Shown one piece after another: positions 46,375 to 56,339 of a stretch of DNA of 64,000 nucleotides; position 1 is the first letter of the stretch; every line of letters begins with the position of its first letter. A model generated the notes under the pieces. It was not told where the DNA came from. It did no database searches and saw nothing but the letters and a program-made list of their open reading frames with translations. Position numbers and translations under genes: made by a program. This DNA comes from Trichobilharzia regenti. Taxonomy: Eukaryota > Platyhelminthes > Trematoda > Strigeidida > Schistosomatidae. Location of the stretch: the NCBI GenBank assembly GCA_944472135.2, contig OX235270.1, positions 146,397,632 to 146,461,631 of the forward strand, in the 5' to 3' direction.

Positions 46375-46512
46375 GTTAAATTGTCCCTCAAAGTGTTCTT
46401 TCCAGCGTTCAAGGCGTCTATCCGGAGAGCTAAGTATGGTGCCATTTTTCTCAGAAATAGTCTCACTTATGATTTGCCTTCTCCCACCCGTTTCCCTGAT
46501 GAGTCTAAAGAG

Positions 46513-47700
46513 TTACTTAGTGTTGCCTATCCTCGAAGGTTTCTTCATCTCTTTCGCTTTTGTCACCCACCACTGTTCACGGTCCTTGCTTAGACTTTTC
46601 GTGAGTTTCCTTTTGTGCAGTTTTCGCTCCTCATTGAAATCGGAGCTCGCCGGAATAAGTCTTCTAGCGTCTATCAGTTCGGATGAGGCGGTGGAGATCC
46701 AATGGTTTTTACTCACCTTTGGGTTTACCTTATTAACAGCTTTTACAGCTGTATCTATGGCCGACTGAATATTCTTCCAGGTTTCTTCAGGGTGAGCACA
46801 GCTGTCGAACTCAGATATGTGTTTAGCTAGTTCTTCCTCAAATAGGGATTTAGTTTCCTGATGGAGCTTGCGACGTGATGGGTTTACCGCCAGCTGTTTC
46901 CTACGTCCGTTCAGTCGTAAGCACACCCGGGTGCAGACCAGTGCGTGATCGGTATTTACACACGTGTTCCAGAAGGAGCGACATTCTCCTACAGACCCAC
47001 GCCAACGATAGCTTATTGCTATGTGGTCTATTTGTGTCCAGCGTTGGTTTGGTGATGGGGGTCGCCAGGTCAAACAGTTTCTCTCCTTGTGTTATGATTA
47101 TCTGGACAGAACTGTAGGAGACGGTCACCGTTGTCGGTCCGTTGGGACGGAACTCCATAGGTGCCACCGACATCCTCCTCAGATTGACACAATTTCCCTA
47201 CTTGAGCATTAAAGTCACCAGCTAGAACGACTATATCTGAGCGTTTAGCCTTTCTCACCAAACTAGACAGCTTTTGGTAGAACTCATCCTTTTTTTCATT
47301 CGAACTGCAGTCAGTGGGGGCGTAGGCGGAGATTACGAAAAGGCATCGGCGAGTAGTGCATTCCTTTCTTCTTTTTTACTGACCCGTTCAGGCGGACAGA
47401 ACACATTCGGCTATCTACCTGGATCCAGTCAAGTAATGTCTTTTCTGCCCTAGTACTTAAAGCTATCTCTACGCCAGCTAATCCTCGTGAACTGGCTGTG
47501 GCATCTCCTGACACCTTCAAGGTGAATTTTGAAGATTCATTCTGTTGGCCAGGTGGGGTTAGGTGAATAACCGCACTTGGGTCTTGTAAGCGTGTTTCTG
47601 AAACACAACATACATCAATGGCTCGGGATGCCAGGGTCTTAGCTAGTGATGCTTAATGTCCTATTTGGCAAAGTGTTCTTACATTGAATGCTCCTATATG
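46513..47700 (-). pseudogene. SR2-type endonuclease and linker
   Basis: Several frames together carry GAFNVRTLCQIG, VCCVSETRLQ, DWIQVDSRMCSVRLNG, SDIVVLAGDFNAQVGKL and RWTQIDHIAISYRWRGSVG. They end with NTDHALVCTRVCLRL and the basic linker to the RT. All EN boxes are recognisable; SDH has become TDH. At least three frame shifts separate them. Confidence 0.8.
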
Positions 47701-47807
47701 AAAGAACATTACTATGACCAAGGTAAAGAAAGGGGTTTGACAAAACGGTTTTGAACACAATTTAGGTTTATGTTCATGTATAGCTAAAACTTCGGCTATG
47801 CATATGA

Positions 47808-48200
47808 TTATGAGCAATAAATTGTGCTCGAAACGTCATCAGTAAACATTAATGTATAGCACTGTGAGACTTTATCAAAACAAAAATTTAGCCATAATGG
47901 AAGAAAACGTAAACTTTTGGATCGATTCGATTTTCCCATGCAGATAACTTTGAAATGACCACACTCTAACAGGTGATTACAAATAGATGACTTCGCAGTT
48001 CTTCGTTCGCCTTTCATTAACCAAACCGGATAGTGTTCAGCTACAAGTTTTCGGAGATTACGCTTACAACGGCCAATATAATCAGCTCCACAAGAGCAGG
48101 TAAAAGAGTAAATGCACACAGACGTGGACAAAAGCGGTAATCTATCCTTGACGCATTGTCTAATCATATTTCGGCTGGGAAAAGCTAGATGCAAGTCAGC
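47808..48200 (-). pseudogene. Penelope-like element C-terminus (GIY-YIG)
   Basis: A 128-codon open segment: SVCIYSFTCSCGADYIGRCK (the CxC...YIG core), LVAEHYPVWL, then SSICNHLLECGH (Cys/His pair) and a hydrophobic tail ending TDDVSSTIYCS. It matches the GIY-YIG endonuclease of Penelope-like elements. The RT is missing upstream. The C-terminal tail is homologous to the hairpin at 19339-19490. Neighbouring sequence is Sm-alpha (48550) on one side and the SR2-type element on the other. Confidence 0.8.
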
Positions 48201-48549
48201 TGCACTAATGACCAGTCATATTTGAATAGGTCAAGTAGTCCAACGTAGACAAAGCAAGGTGTCAAGTCTATTGTTTTGACTGTACACAGAGTTTAGGAAG
48301 TATGGGACTAAGTCCAAAGTACTCTTCCATTCCCTTAATAAATAACCTTGAATTAAAGTCATGTGATGAATCATTGTGAAGCAGTCATTAGTATTGATTT
48401 TGTGACCTCACATGAATAAGTGCTTTGCAATGGATGATAATGGATTTCTATTCAAATTAATAATTGCATTGGGATTTTTCAGGTATCTTAATAACCATTT
48501 TGTTGATGAACATGTCAAGTGGGCAGTTTTCTCTAATTCATTTAATTCA

Positions 48550-48740
48550 GTTTCAGATTTTCCCGTCGATTAATTGGACCGAAGTGCTCGGTCTCAGGTT
48601 GACGCTTTGACGTTCGAAACTATTTGTACCAGGTTTGGAGCCTCGGTGGGAACACCATCAATGACTCACTGAGGAATGCAGGTACATCCAGCTAGTTGAC
48701 GAGATTCCACTGCTAGTCACCATCCACCAATTAATTTTAT
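48550..48740 (+). repeat. Sm-alpha-like SINE, hammerhead stem II deleted
   Basis: The plus strand carries the head GAAGTGCTCGGTCTCAGGTT, then TCGGTGGGAACACCATCA, GCAGGTACATCCAGCTAG and TTGACGAGATTCCACTGC. Both stem I strands are present, but the region between (stem II, GAAA and the cleavage site) is gone. The copy should be dead as a ribozyme. Confidence 0.7.
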
Positions 48741-49554
48741 CTAATTATTGGCATAAATATATTGGCTGACAGAAGGCCCGAGAGGACGCTTAGTGCTATG
48801 ACGATATGTTTTGCCGTTAAACTGAAACTGCACGTTTATCGTACAGCGTGTGGTAGTAGTAGTCGTCGTAATACTACACAAACAGTCACCTGGGTAACTC
48901 CTACTTCACCAGATATATAAATGTATACCATGTTGTAAATACCTATATAGTGTAGCGTGAACACCAAGTCTTCAACAGACTAAGAATTATTGATTTGACA
49001 TTGGTGTTAAAATCCGGATCTTGTTATTGTAACTAAACGCTGTGGATCTCTTCAAAGTGTTTTCAAAGTGATGTGAATATACCGGTTGGCTAATTTGAAT
49101 AAAACATCGACTAACTAACTGACACTTCGTTATCAATGGATGCTGCTACTTAACTTCAGAGAAAAGTATCTTTAAATCAGATATAGACAGACAACTCGGT
49201 TAACTAAAAATGAATTATTATTACAAGGTAAAAGACACGACGGCACACGGACAAACGAACACAAAAAGAAACCAACACCTACCCAATGCTCTGAAAATGC
49301 ATGCTGTGTTAAGGCCCAACGAGTACACAGCACTGTGGGACAAATAGGACATGTAAAGGTTAAGCTTCCTTTAGTTGCTTCTAAAAGGTGGGCATCAAAT
49401 TGTGGAGAAACACCAAATCGTAGCTACATTAAATTTTTTATGATGAAACAGAGTAGAAAAGAAAAAAAGAGAAAAGATTAAGTGGATTTACAGGGAATCA
49501 CTGAAATCGTCTAAGTGCTACACATTAACTTGCAAACAGAACAAATGGAGTACT
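48741..49554. other. Gene-free intron segment
   Basis: No recognised domain, RNA gene or repeat beyond short A-rich runs. Confidence 0.4.
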
Positions 49555-49860
49555 TAGGTCACGAGCTGACACATCAGTCAGAGAACTATTAGAAAACCAT
49601 AGAGTATTGGGGACAGCTGTTTCATCCTAGCGTAACCTCCAACCTCATTTCTTGGTGTACCCCGCTGGTCACGATTCCCCATATATCACGAACTAGCAGA
49701 AATTGGAATTCATAGACCGTCGAATTAGGGTCCCATCAGTGGCTGAATGAACTACAAGATCGCCATGTAAGCAGGAACTCCTGGGTACTAACCCCGGTGG
49801 GTGGGTGCTGATCAAGAGTCACACACTAGGATCAAAACCCGCTGTTCACCTCAGAGTAAG
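49555..49860. repeat. Head-to-head remnants of the hammerhead-like SINE (copy d)
   Basis: 49555-49745 carries the body and 5' leader in minus orientation ('gacagctgtttcatcctag'). 49730-49860 carries a head in plus orientation (AGTGGCTGAATGAACTAC, GGGTACTAACCCC) followed by GTGCTGATCAAGAGTCACAC and GGATCAAAACC. The hammerhead-like block is strongly decayed. Confidence 0.5.
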
Positions 49861-50320
49861 TAAGTCAGAATGTAAAATTAATGGAGTAGACGTTTTATAA
49901 CCTCCTAATTAACCAGAGTCGAGTGGCAACATAACCCAACTGAGAGAGGCATCTTCCTGCTGTTACGATCCACTATTCGCCAGCCAGAACAAAATTCACT
50001 TCAACACCCTCTCAAACACTGCATAAGACACCTTCACAATGATGGCAACTACTTTAAGTTTGACCGTGCTGCTATGCAAACAATCTTTATTACACGTTAA
50101 GATGCATGCAAGAACGCTCCTTCCAACCAAACCAACACAGTTCGTTGAGTCATTTCGATATGCGGAAGACCGTCGATACCGCCATGTCTGAGGAAACAAT
50201 ATGATCAGATAACATAATTCACAAGACACTATTTATAAATAAAACACCTAATGAAATCCTTAAGGATAAAGAAAAATAATGAAGGTTCGTTGCGTAAAGC
50301 CAAAGTGTAATCTTTGTCAT

Positions 50321-50546
50321 AGGGGACTTCAAGCTAGAGACTTGAAGTTTCTGTAGCAGTGGTGTTTGCTAACCAGCCTTATACCCAACTTTCCCTCTTT
50401 AACAATCTCAATACTGGCTTAGCGAGGTAAAGGAGTGCGTAGGCCGGGGATCGCACCCTGAACCCCACTCGTGGTTGGCAAGCGTTCTACCACTGTACAA
50501 CCGACAACCAAAGATGAAATGTCGTTGTCGTCGCTCATACACATAA
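50321..50546 (-). repeat. tRNA-derived SINE (family 2), second copy
   Basis: The minus-strand head has GTTGTACAGTGGTAGAACGC (box A-like) and GGTGCGATCCCCGG (box B-like). The body matches 11866-12090 nearly base for base, including 'taaaggagtgcgtaggcc' and the terminal inverted pair around CTTGAAG. Confidence 0.7.
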
Positions 50547-50556
50547 ATTAGTCAGA

Positions 50557-50930
50557 ATGGTTAGAAGACATTTTAAGCCCACTATGCAAAACTCGAATTA
50601 TGTAAGTTTGCTTTGGATAAAGGCTACATTTCAAATTGTTGACTGTCTTGTAGATGCGAACATAGAAGATTTGAAGGTGGTGTATTCCTTTAATGTTAAT
50701 TCCTTGTTTACTAATGTACCGCTGATTAAGACCGTTGATGTTATTTGTGATTACATATCTTCTAGTTGTTTTCCGTTCCATTTTCCTTTCAAATTTATCT
50801 GAAAGATTTATTACTATTATTTACTGACAACGTCCATTTCACGTTTAAAGTGCCTTTCTATAAGGCACTTCCACACGAGGAGTTTTGCTGCTGAATATGA
50901 ATACAATTTTTAGACAAGACAATGGTATCT
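50557..50930 (+). pseudogene. Penelope-like RT N-terminal fragment
   Basis: The plus strand reads LKVVYSFNVNSLFTNVPLIK then TVDVICDYI. This matches the Penelope RT motif 'V.FDV.SLFTNVP'. After a stop, TDNVHFTFKVPFYKALPHEEF resembles the next block ('..F.F....Y.Q..G.AMG'). It is short, broken, and ends where an Sm-alpha copy begins. Confidence 0.65.
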
Positions 50931-50941
50931 ATTTCAATTTA

Positions 50942-51240
50942 GACTTCTCCGTCGATTGATTGGGCAGAAGCGCTCGGTCTCAAGTTGATATGTCAGCTGC
51001 TTGTGCAGATGCTTCGACGAGGCCGGGTCAAGTAACTTGGAGTCCATTGGTGATTAGCAGTGGAATCTACCAGGATGCGCATTTCGTCCTATTTGAGACT
51101 CGTCTGCCAGTTGGATGTACCTGCATTCTCCTGTGAGTCAGTGATGGTGTTTCCACCGAGGCTTGAACCCAGTGTCTATAGAGTCAAACACCGAATGTGC
51201 ATCCTGGATTCCACTGCCAGTCACCACCATCAACCTACCA
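50942..51240. repeat. Sm-alpha composite with inverted hammerhead segment
   Basis: A plus-oriented Sm-alpha head lies at 50942-51040. At about 51052-51180 a minus-oriented segment contains GACGAGTCTCAAATAGGACG, AAATGCGCATCCTGG and ATTCCACTGC. Then a plus-oriented tail (GCATCCTGGATTCCACTGCC) follows at 51195-51235. The inverted segment has GGCAGACGA instead of CTGACGA, so C3-U4 are altered although stem II and GAAA are intact. Confidence 0.65.
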
Positions 51241-51296
51241 ACCAATTGACTTCAAGACAATGGTACAATACTAGAGTTGACGAACGATATATTCAG

Positions 51297-51453
51297 GACA
51301 TTATTTGCAGGATAATACGACCTCGTTTCATTCATATTCCGTGGATTTTCCTGCAACTATATACACATCATCCTAAACAGTATTATCGAAATATAAGTTA
51401 CACAAAATGATGTGAACATACATTTCTTACAATGACATCGACTTATGGATAGG
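51297..51453 (+). repeat. Short inverted repeat, left arm
   Basis: About 150 bases, containing 'ataatacgacctc' and 'aagttacacaaaatgat', recur as a reverse complement at 51870-52020 with roughly one difference in seven. About 420 bases of AT-rich sequence lie between. Function and family are unknown. Confidence 0.7.
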
Positions 51454-51869
51454 AAATACAGGCAATAAAATCGAAATAATGATGTAATTTGATAAACTAT
51501 TCAGTTTTTAAAGGATTAACTATCGACAGCAGAATTTGCTTCGAAACAGGGATTGACTAGAGACAAAATACAAGGTTGAAGACAACACAGTGAATTTATA
51601 CATACTACGATGGAGACAGAGTTCAACAGGGTGAGAGTGCATTGGCAAATTACAATTACGACATAATAGACAAACATTGAAGTAAACTCAGAAATTGAAT
51701 AGTCAGTGTAAAAACATCAAAGTCAACATTAAATGGAGTGTTACGCAACAGAAGAAAAGAGAAAAAAATGGCACACGAATAAAACAACTACAGTTACCAG
51801 GGTAATGATAGATTAGTCACCCTGGCTTTCTGTATACGCACATTGAATATAAGTTATGTTGCTCACACT

Positions 51870-52020
51870 TTCTATCCATAAGTCGATGTCACTGTTAGAA
51901 AGGTATGTGTTCAGATCATTTTGTGTAACTTGTATTTTGATAATACCGTTTAGGATGTGTATGCATTTGAACAAGAATCCACGGAATATGGAATGAGGTC
52001 GTATTATCCTGCAAGTATAC
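51870..52020 (-). repeat. Short inverted repeat, right arm
   Basis: Reverse-complement partner of 51297-51453, ending 'gacatcgacttatggata' on the minus strand. The divergence shows it is old. Confidence 0.7.
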
Positions 52021-52140
52021 ATCCATATATAGTCGTTCTTTCTTTGTTCAAACTAATAAGCGGAACTCGTTGTTTGGAATCCAGAATATTGATAGATTAT
52101 CCACCGAAGAAAATTCTCTTTTCGACAATTTCACTTTCGT

Positions 52141-52545
52141 AGCTATACATAGCTGATATAGATTCAGGTTGGAAAAGAGCCAGTGGTGGCCAAACAAAAA
52201 CATGGCCTCAATCCATGAAATCCTTGACAGTTAAACTGAGTCAGGTAGGGAGATGCAGACTCCCGGGTTGCGGCCCTCGGGACTCTAGGAATCAATGGCT
52301 GGAGACAATAGGTGACATGGCTCAAAATCGTTGTCAATGGCCAGCGCAGATGTATTCAGTCTCTGTAATCTTTCATATTCCTTTCTACCATTACCCATTC
52401 TGTTTCACTCTTATACTTGTCAGACTGTATTGATTCTCTTCACTCATCTTCTTGTCTACCTCTGTGTGCTATTTGGAAGGTGGCAACTGGAACTGCTGCA
52501 CTTCGGTGCCAAGTTCTATGTTGAATCCAGACAGACAGACAGACA
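52141..52545 (+). mobile_element. SR2-type element, 3'-terminal 400 bp
   Basis: The plus strand begins inside the last coding block (GWKRASGGQTKTWPQ-like) and ends with GGTGCCAAGTTCTATGTTGA then (CAGA)4. It matches the 3' end of the copy at 44560 almost exactly. No convincing target duplication was found by eye. Confidence 0.85.
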
Positions 52546-53059
52546 TATACACATAAATCACAATAGACAGCACCAATTAGCTTTCTTGAGTCTTTCCCTA
52601 TCGAGACCAACAGGAAATCATATGAAAGAAATACGAAGAGGGCCAAGGTAGCTACGAAAGTGATGCATACAAACTTAGAGTTTATAGGTGAAACTGAGAG
52701 TGAGTGAAGTCCTTAACATTCGACTGACAGGATCATTAGGTTTTTGCTGTCGCAATCTACGAATAATCTGCTCTAACCGTCCACTGGTACAGCCTGAATC
52801 TTAAGCTAATATTACCTCAATTCTTCAATTTCATGTGTATTCACATGTTCACCTGCTAGGTACATAGAACGTTCGTTGAAAAACATATCCCGCCGCCTCA
52901 TTCCACACCGCCTCCCAAGCCTTACTCAGAGAAGGGGAGATCGTAAAGGCATTATTTAATCTATATTGGTTATACAGAGTAGATTATTTATTTTTTACTT
53001 TTATTTTTGATTACAGCTTGATTCCACACCGTATTTTCGGTACAAGTATGGAATTTTCA

Positions 53060-53192
53060 GCATGTGATATCGGTAGCCCAAATTTTGCAGGCCGACCATA
53101 GATAATATCAGGTGTGCGTCGGCGTGGGCTCGAACCCCGGACCATGTGCATGGTCGGCGAGAGTCCTAACCACTGTGCCACCGACGCACAGC
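53060..53192 (-). repeat. tRNA-like SINE head
   Basis: The minus strand reads GTGGCACAGTGGTTAGGAC (box A) and GGGGTTCGAGCCC (box B), the best pol III boxes in the window, flanked by GCGTCGG repeats at both ends. It does not form a convincing acceptor stem pair of a real tRNA. The tail 'tgatattatctatggtcgg' continues as SINE body. Confidence 0.6.
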
Positions 53193-53321
53193 ATTTGATG
53201 CATTATCCATTCGTATAATCTACAAAATCCGACAAAGTTTACGCAAAATGACACGAATCCATATCTGCTGCTTTGGATAGCAAGAGCTTTGACAATTACA
53301 ATAACATAAGGTCAGGACTTT

Positions 53322-53567
53322 GTGTACATTGTGAACAATTGTAAAGATGATTGTAAAGAGATCGTGAACAAACTACGAGATGACATCACATCTCGCGATA
53401 CTCTTGTTGTTGTTAGTGCCTTAACGGGACTACCTAATACGATTATCTCGTTACTTGATGATTTTGCACAAGTCGTAAATACCTACCCTGCAATAAGAAC
53501 ACACCCCGAAAATACTGTATTGTGTGTAGACACACACACACACACATACACACATATTTCAGAATAA
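53322..53567 (+). CDS. Unrecognised ORF
   Basis: 81 codons starting MYIVNNCKDDCKEIVNKLRD, with a non-repetitive composition up to about residue 67 and then a translated CA run. It lies antisense to, and downstream of, exon D's poly(A) signal region. No family is recognised. It could be a chance frame or a transposon scrap. Confidence 0.15.
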   Translation: MYIVNNCKDDCKEIVNKLRDDITSRDTLVVVSALTGLPNTIISLLDDFAQVVNTYPAIRTHPENTVLCVDTHTHTYTHISE

Positions 53568-53580
53568 AGCTATTATTATC

Positions 53581-53586
53581 TTTATT
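53581..53586 (-). promoter_or_regulatory. Putative poly(A) signal after exon D
   Basis: AATAAA on the minus strand, about 120 bases after the stop at 53702-53704. It supports use of exon D as a terminal exon. Confidence 0.45.
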
Positions 53587-53701
53587 AAAGCGGAGAGAAA
53601 TATCTGAATATTCATCAAAAAAACAAAACAAAAATAGAGGTTAACGACAAATCACGGACGCACACACACATACACTCGCAAACAAACATAGAACAACAAG
53701 A

Positions 53702-54000
53702 CTAGTGATGTCCATTAAAGCAGGAAATCTGACTCACATGTCGATAAACTTCTATACAACAGGGAATGTGATCATCAGGTTTCGGGAATAGAAATTCCTC
53801 TGATGAATACTGTTGATTATTTGAAGATGACGATGATGAATTCAGATGTTGACGCTTCAATCGACGTAGTTGTATAGGATCTGGCAGAACAATAGACGAT
53901 GAATTGTACTTGTATGCATGTATCAAGTGTGTTCCAGAATGCGATAAAATAGCCAGTGGAGAATCAAGTAAGGCTAATCCACATACACAATGTGGTAGAG
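53702..54000 (-). CDS. C2H2 zinc-finger gene, exon D (internal or proximal terminal)
   Basis: Acceptor TTCGTGTGTAG precedes CTCTACC at 54000. With the G carried over from exon C the frame is open. It encodes PHCVCGLALLDSPLAILSHS, then GTHLIHAYKY (C-x-C and H-x3-H, a weak finger-like spacing), a Ser run and CCIEVYRH. A strong donor CAT|GTGAGT at 53738 would end the exon in phase 0. If unused, the frame stops at 53702 after SQISCFNGHH, and an AATAAA follows. Both readings are possible. Confidence 0.6.
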
Positions 54001-54767
54001 CTACACACGAAGGTGAAGACGAAAATGACAAGAAAAGCAATTTAAAAAAAAAGAAATAATCAATTGAAGCACACTGCAGCATTGAAAAACAGATTACTAA
54101 CCTGGTGACTAGGGGTATGAAGATCTTGTTGTAGTGGGACACCTTGACTTTTATTTCACTGTCGCCAAAAACATTAACTCTTCTCTGAACGCCTTTTTTT
54201 CTATACGACTGAATGGGGATTTTCAACCTTCACAATCGTCACCATCACCACCACGATCATCATCCCTAACACATGCTCTATCTCCTACCAATCAGAGACT
54301 CTCAGATGATCTGACCATTGAAAAACCGATCAAATAAGGCAGTGTATTCGCATACTGAACTAATGGAAGTGTGAATGACATTGACACTACTACTGAAAGA
54401 GATAAATATGTCCTATTCCTTAACAAGTATATCGGAGTATCCTGACCGAGAGCTGCAACCTTGAAGTGGTGGTCAGATACGACTGTACAGCTTGAAAATG
54501 AAGTTGTTGAAAAGAAATTTCTTCGCTGAACGAAAAACTATGTTTTTACTTATGACATAGTAGAAGTGCCATTCACTTCAATGAGTTTCCTTTGGAATAT
54601 CAAGATAATCACATTTGCTTAGTACTAGGATGTCTGAAGGGAGTATCAAAGAAACCAATTCTAATTGCACGATTATTTCTAAAGCAAACTGTGAAGAATT
54701 TGTAAACTGTCCCATTCTTCATTCCAAAATGAATCGTCAATAAATAGTGTGTCTTTGTATAACTAAC

Positions 54768-54820
54768 CTTTAGCATTTTCATTCCACTGACGTGTTCGTG
54801 CAAGACACCAAGAAACCATA
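54768..54820 (-). CDS. C2H2 zinc-finger gene, exon C (53 bp)
   Basis: Bounded by TTTTTTCTAG| at 54821 and AAAG|GTTAGT at 54768. It begins by completing the Tyr codon (TA|T) left by exon B and encodes MVSWCLARTRQWNENAK, ending in phase 1. Downstream it is in phase with exon D (Ala junction) and also with the distant exon E (Val junction). Confidence 0.6.
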
Positions 54821-55015
54821 CTAGAAAAAATTAAGAAACAGGCAAAACAACACAACACGGTAAGGTTGGTTAACACATTAAGCACAATAAAATGGAAGGG
54901 TTTCGCATGCCATTAAAGTAATGTAGGGGTCACTAGGTCGAGTGGCAGGAAGCTCGCTTAGCATGCCAGAGGTACTTGGATAAATGGCCAGGTAACCCAC
55001 CGACTCACCTTGTCC

Positions 55016-55300
55016 TGTGTGTCGGTGGTTCAGTGTTAGAATACTCCTCGACCACCAATACGGTCCGGGATTCGATGATCCCCAGCCAACGTACTCCTAG
55101 GACTGGCTTAACCGGCAGTAAGCCTGGTAAAAAGTCTAAACTCCAGTTATACTTAGTTCTCCACACGCCTGATATTAAAACAGTCACCAATAACAAAATG
55201 AAAGGATCAAGGAGCATTGGACAACCATTTCTTCCTTGTTCGGGACAATGCAACAGTACAAATCCATGGGCTCACCGAGGATAAGACCTACGACCTTCAG
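55016..55300 (+). repeat. tRNA-like SINE, plus orientation
   Basis: The head has GTGTCGGTGGTTCAGTGTTAG (box A-like, one base longer than usual match) and GGGATTCGATGATCC (box B-like). The following body includes 'cctgatattaaaacagtcac'. It is related to the head at 53060 by the leading GTCGGTGG. Limits are approximate. Confidence 0.45.
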
Positions 55301-55544
55301 CCCAAACAGGGCTAGCTGAATGTTTAAATCAATCAAATCCCTAAAATCTACAATTGGAATTCAATTGAGTGCTCACTGACGACTCACTACAGAATGAAGT
55401 TGACCGAAGTTCTACTTGGGGAAGTCATGACCAGAGCGTCCCACCGAGTTGTGTGAGGACAACTGCTCGCTGATGACACTGACTGGCGACTGCACCATAT
55501 TTCACGAATGGTTGGAGTTCGATTTATGGACAACTAAGTTTTCT

Positions 55545-55710
55545 CCCAATGGTTGAGTGGTGCAGGAGATCGCCTTGTAACCAGGACGTTCCGGGTTCAA
55601 CTCCTCGCGGCTACATAGATGTGTAAACTTAAGGTACACAAACGACAACAACAATTACAACGAAACAGCTGTACAACACACTCTAGTTTTCCAAAGATGC
55701 TCTAATCGCT
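55545..55710 (+). repeat. tRNA-derived SINE relative with GAAACAGCTGT block
   Basis: The head CCAATGGTTGAGTGGTGCAG and GGGTTCAACTCC are box A/B-like. Further on, 'cgaaacagctgtacaac' and 'agttttccaaagatgctcta' match the 3' part of the hammerhead-like SINE. The CTGATGAGTC half is missing. Confidence 0.5.
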
Positions 55711-55992
55711 GTCAAATCGTGATCAATCTCTAAAAGTCAGTCAAATCCCTGCAAAGAAGCAAGTGAAAAATCAGTAACGTTGATGACACCCGTAGTGTGA
55801 AGAATAGTGAACAACAATGCCGACTCATGTAGATAATTGGTAGAATCAATAAATATATGCAGCGCGAGTGATAAATGACAAACTGGAATGTCTTCCTTTC
55901 AGAGAAAAGAACATGACCACTGACTGAAAGGGTACTTCGTAGGTCTGTGTAATCTTCGAATATTATAATTCCCCTACGAAATAGTGTAGGAT

Positions 55993-56333
55993 TGTAATGT
56001 CAGAAGACAAGGGACAGGCAATAACTCGTTTCTTGGGAAAATCAAGAGGTATTTATAGATTTTTATGTACATTAATGTCAGCGGAGAAGCAATCTCTTCT
56101 GAATCGTTGTTTTCCTGATGAAGATTATTCTGTTATCTATTTGTGGCCGTTTCTCAGAAAATCAAGCCATATATCTGCGTATCATATTTCCACATATTGC
56201 CTCAGCTTTAATTGACTGGTGATTTTATCAAGGCTAAGCTTAGTTATTGCTTTCTTCATGACTCTGATTTGGAACGTGAACATTGACGTAAATTGTTGTC
56301 TACAATTTTGGCTTGCAGCCAGCTCTCACCACA
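55993..56333 (-). mobile_element. Solo LTR of the array family (minus sense)
   Basis: The plus strand starts TGTAATGTCAGAAGACAAGG and ends CAGCTCTCACCACA. GGAT lies directly on both sides (55989-55992 and 56334-56337), a clean 4-bp duplication. It is diverged from the array LTRs by many substitutions, so it is older. Confidence 0.85.
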
Positions 56334-56339
56334 GGATCA

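Larger units (their letters stand above)
44560..47700 (-). mobile_element. SR2-type RTE retrotransposon, near-complete ORF
   Basis: The 3.14-kb element lies between 11-bp duplications. On the minus strand it begins inside the endonuclease at IGAFNVRTLCQIG, so the 5' UTR and first codons are missing. It runs through EN and RT to the distal domain, then 'ggtgccaagttctatgttga' and a (CAGA)n tail. The same 3' terminus ends the copies at 5805 and 52545. Length and truncation fit SR2 (about 3.9 kb full length, recalled). Frame shifts near 47.3, 47.07, 46.45 and 45.82 kb inactivate it. Confidence 0.9.

Noticed and set aside
49996..50229. Extra zinc-finger gene exon between D and E
   Set aside because: An acceptor-like TTTCCTCAG precedes the frame, but there is no matching donor and no finger motif.
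53085..53190. Functional tRNA genes
   Set aside because: Several pol III box A/B pairs occur, but each sits in a dispersed repeat with a shared body and none gave a clean cloverleaf by eye; they are called SINE heads.
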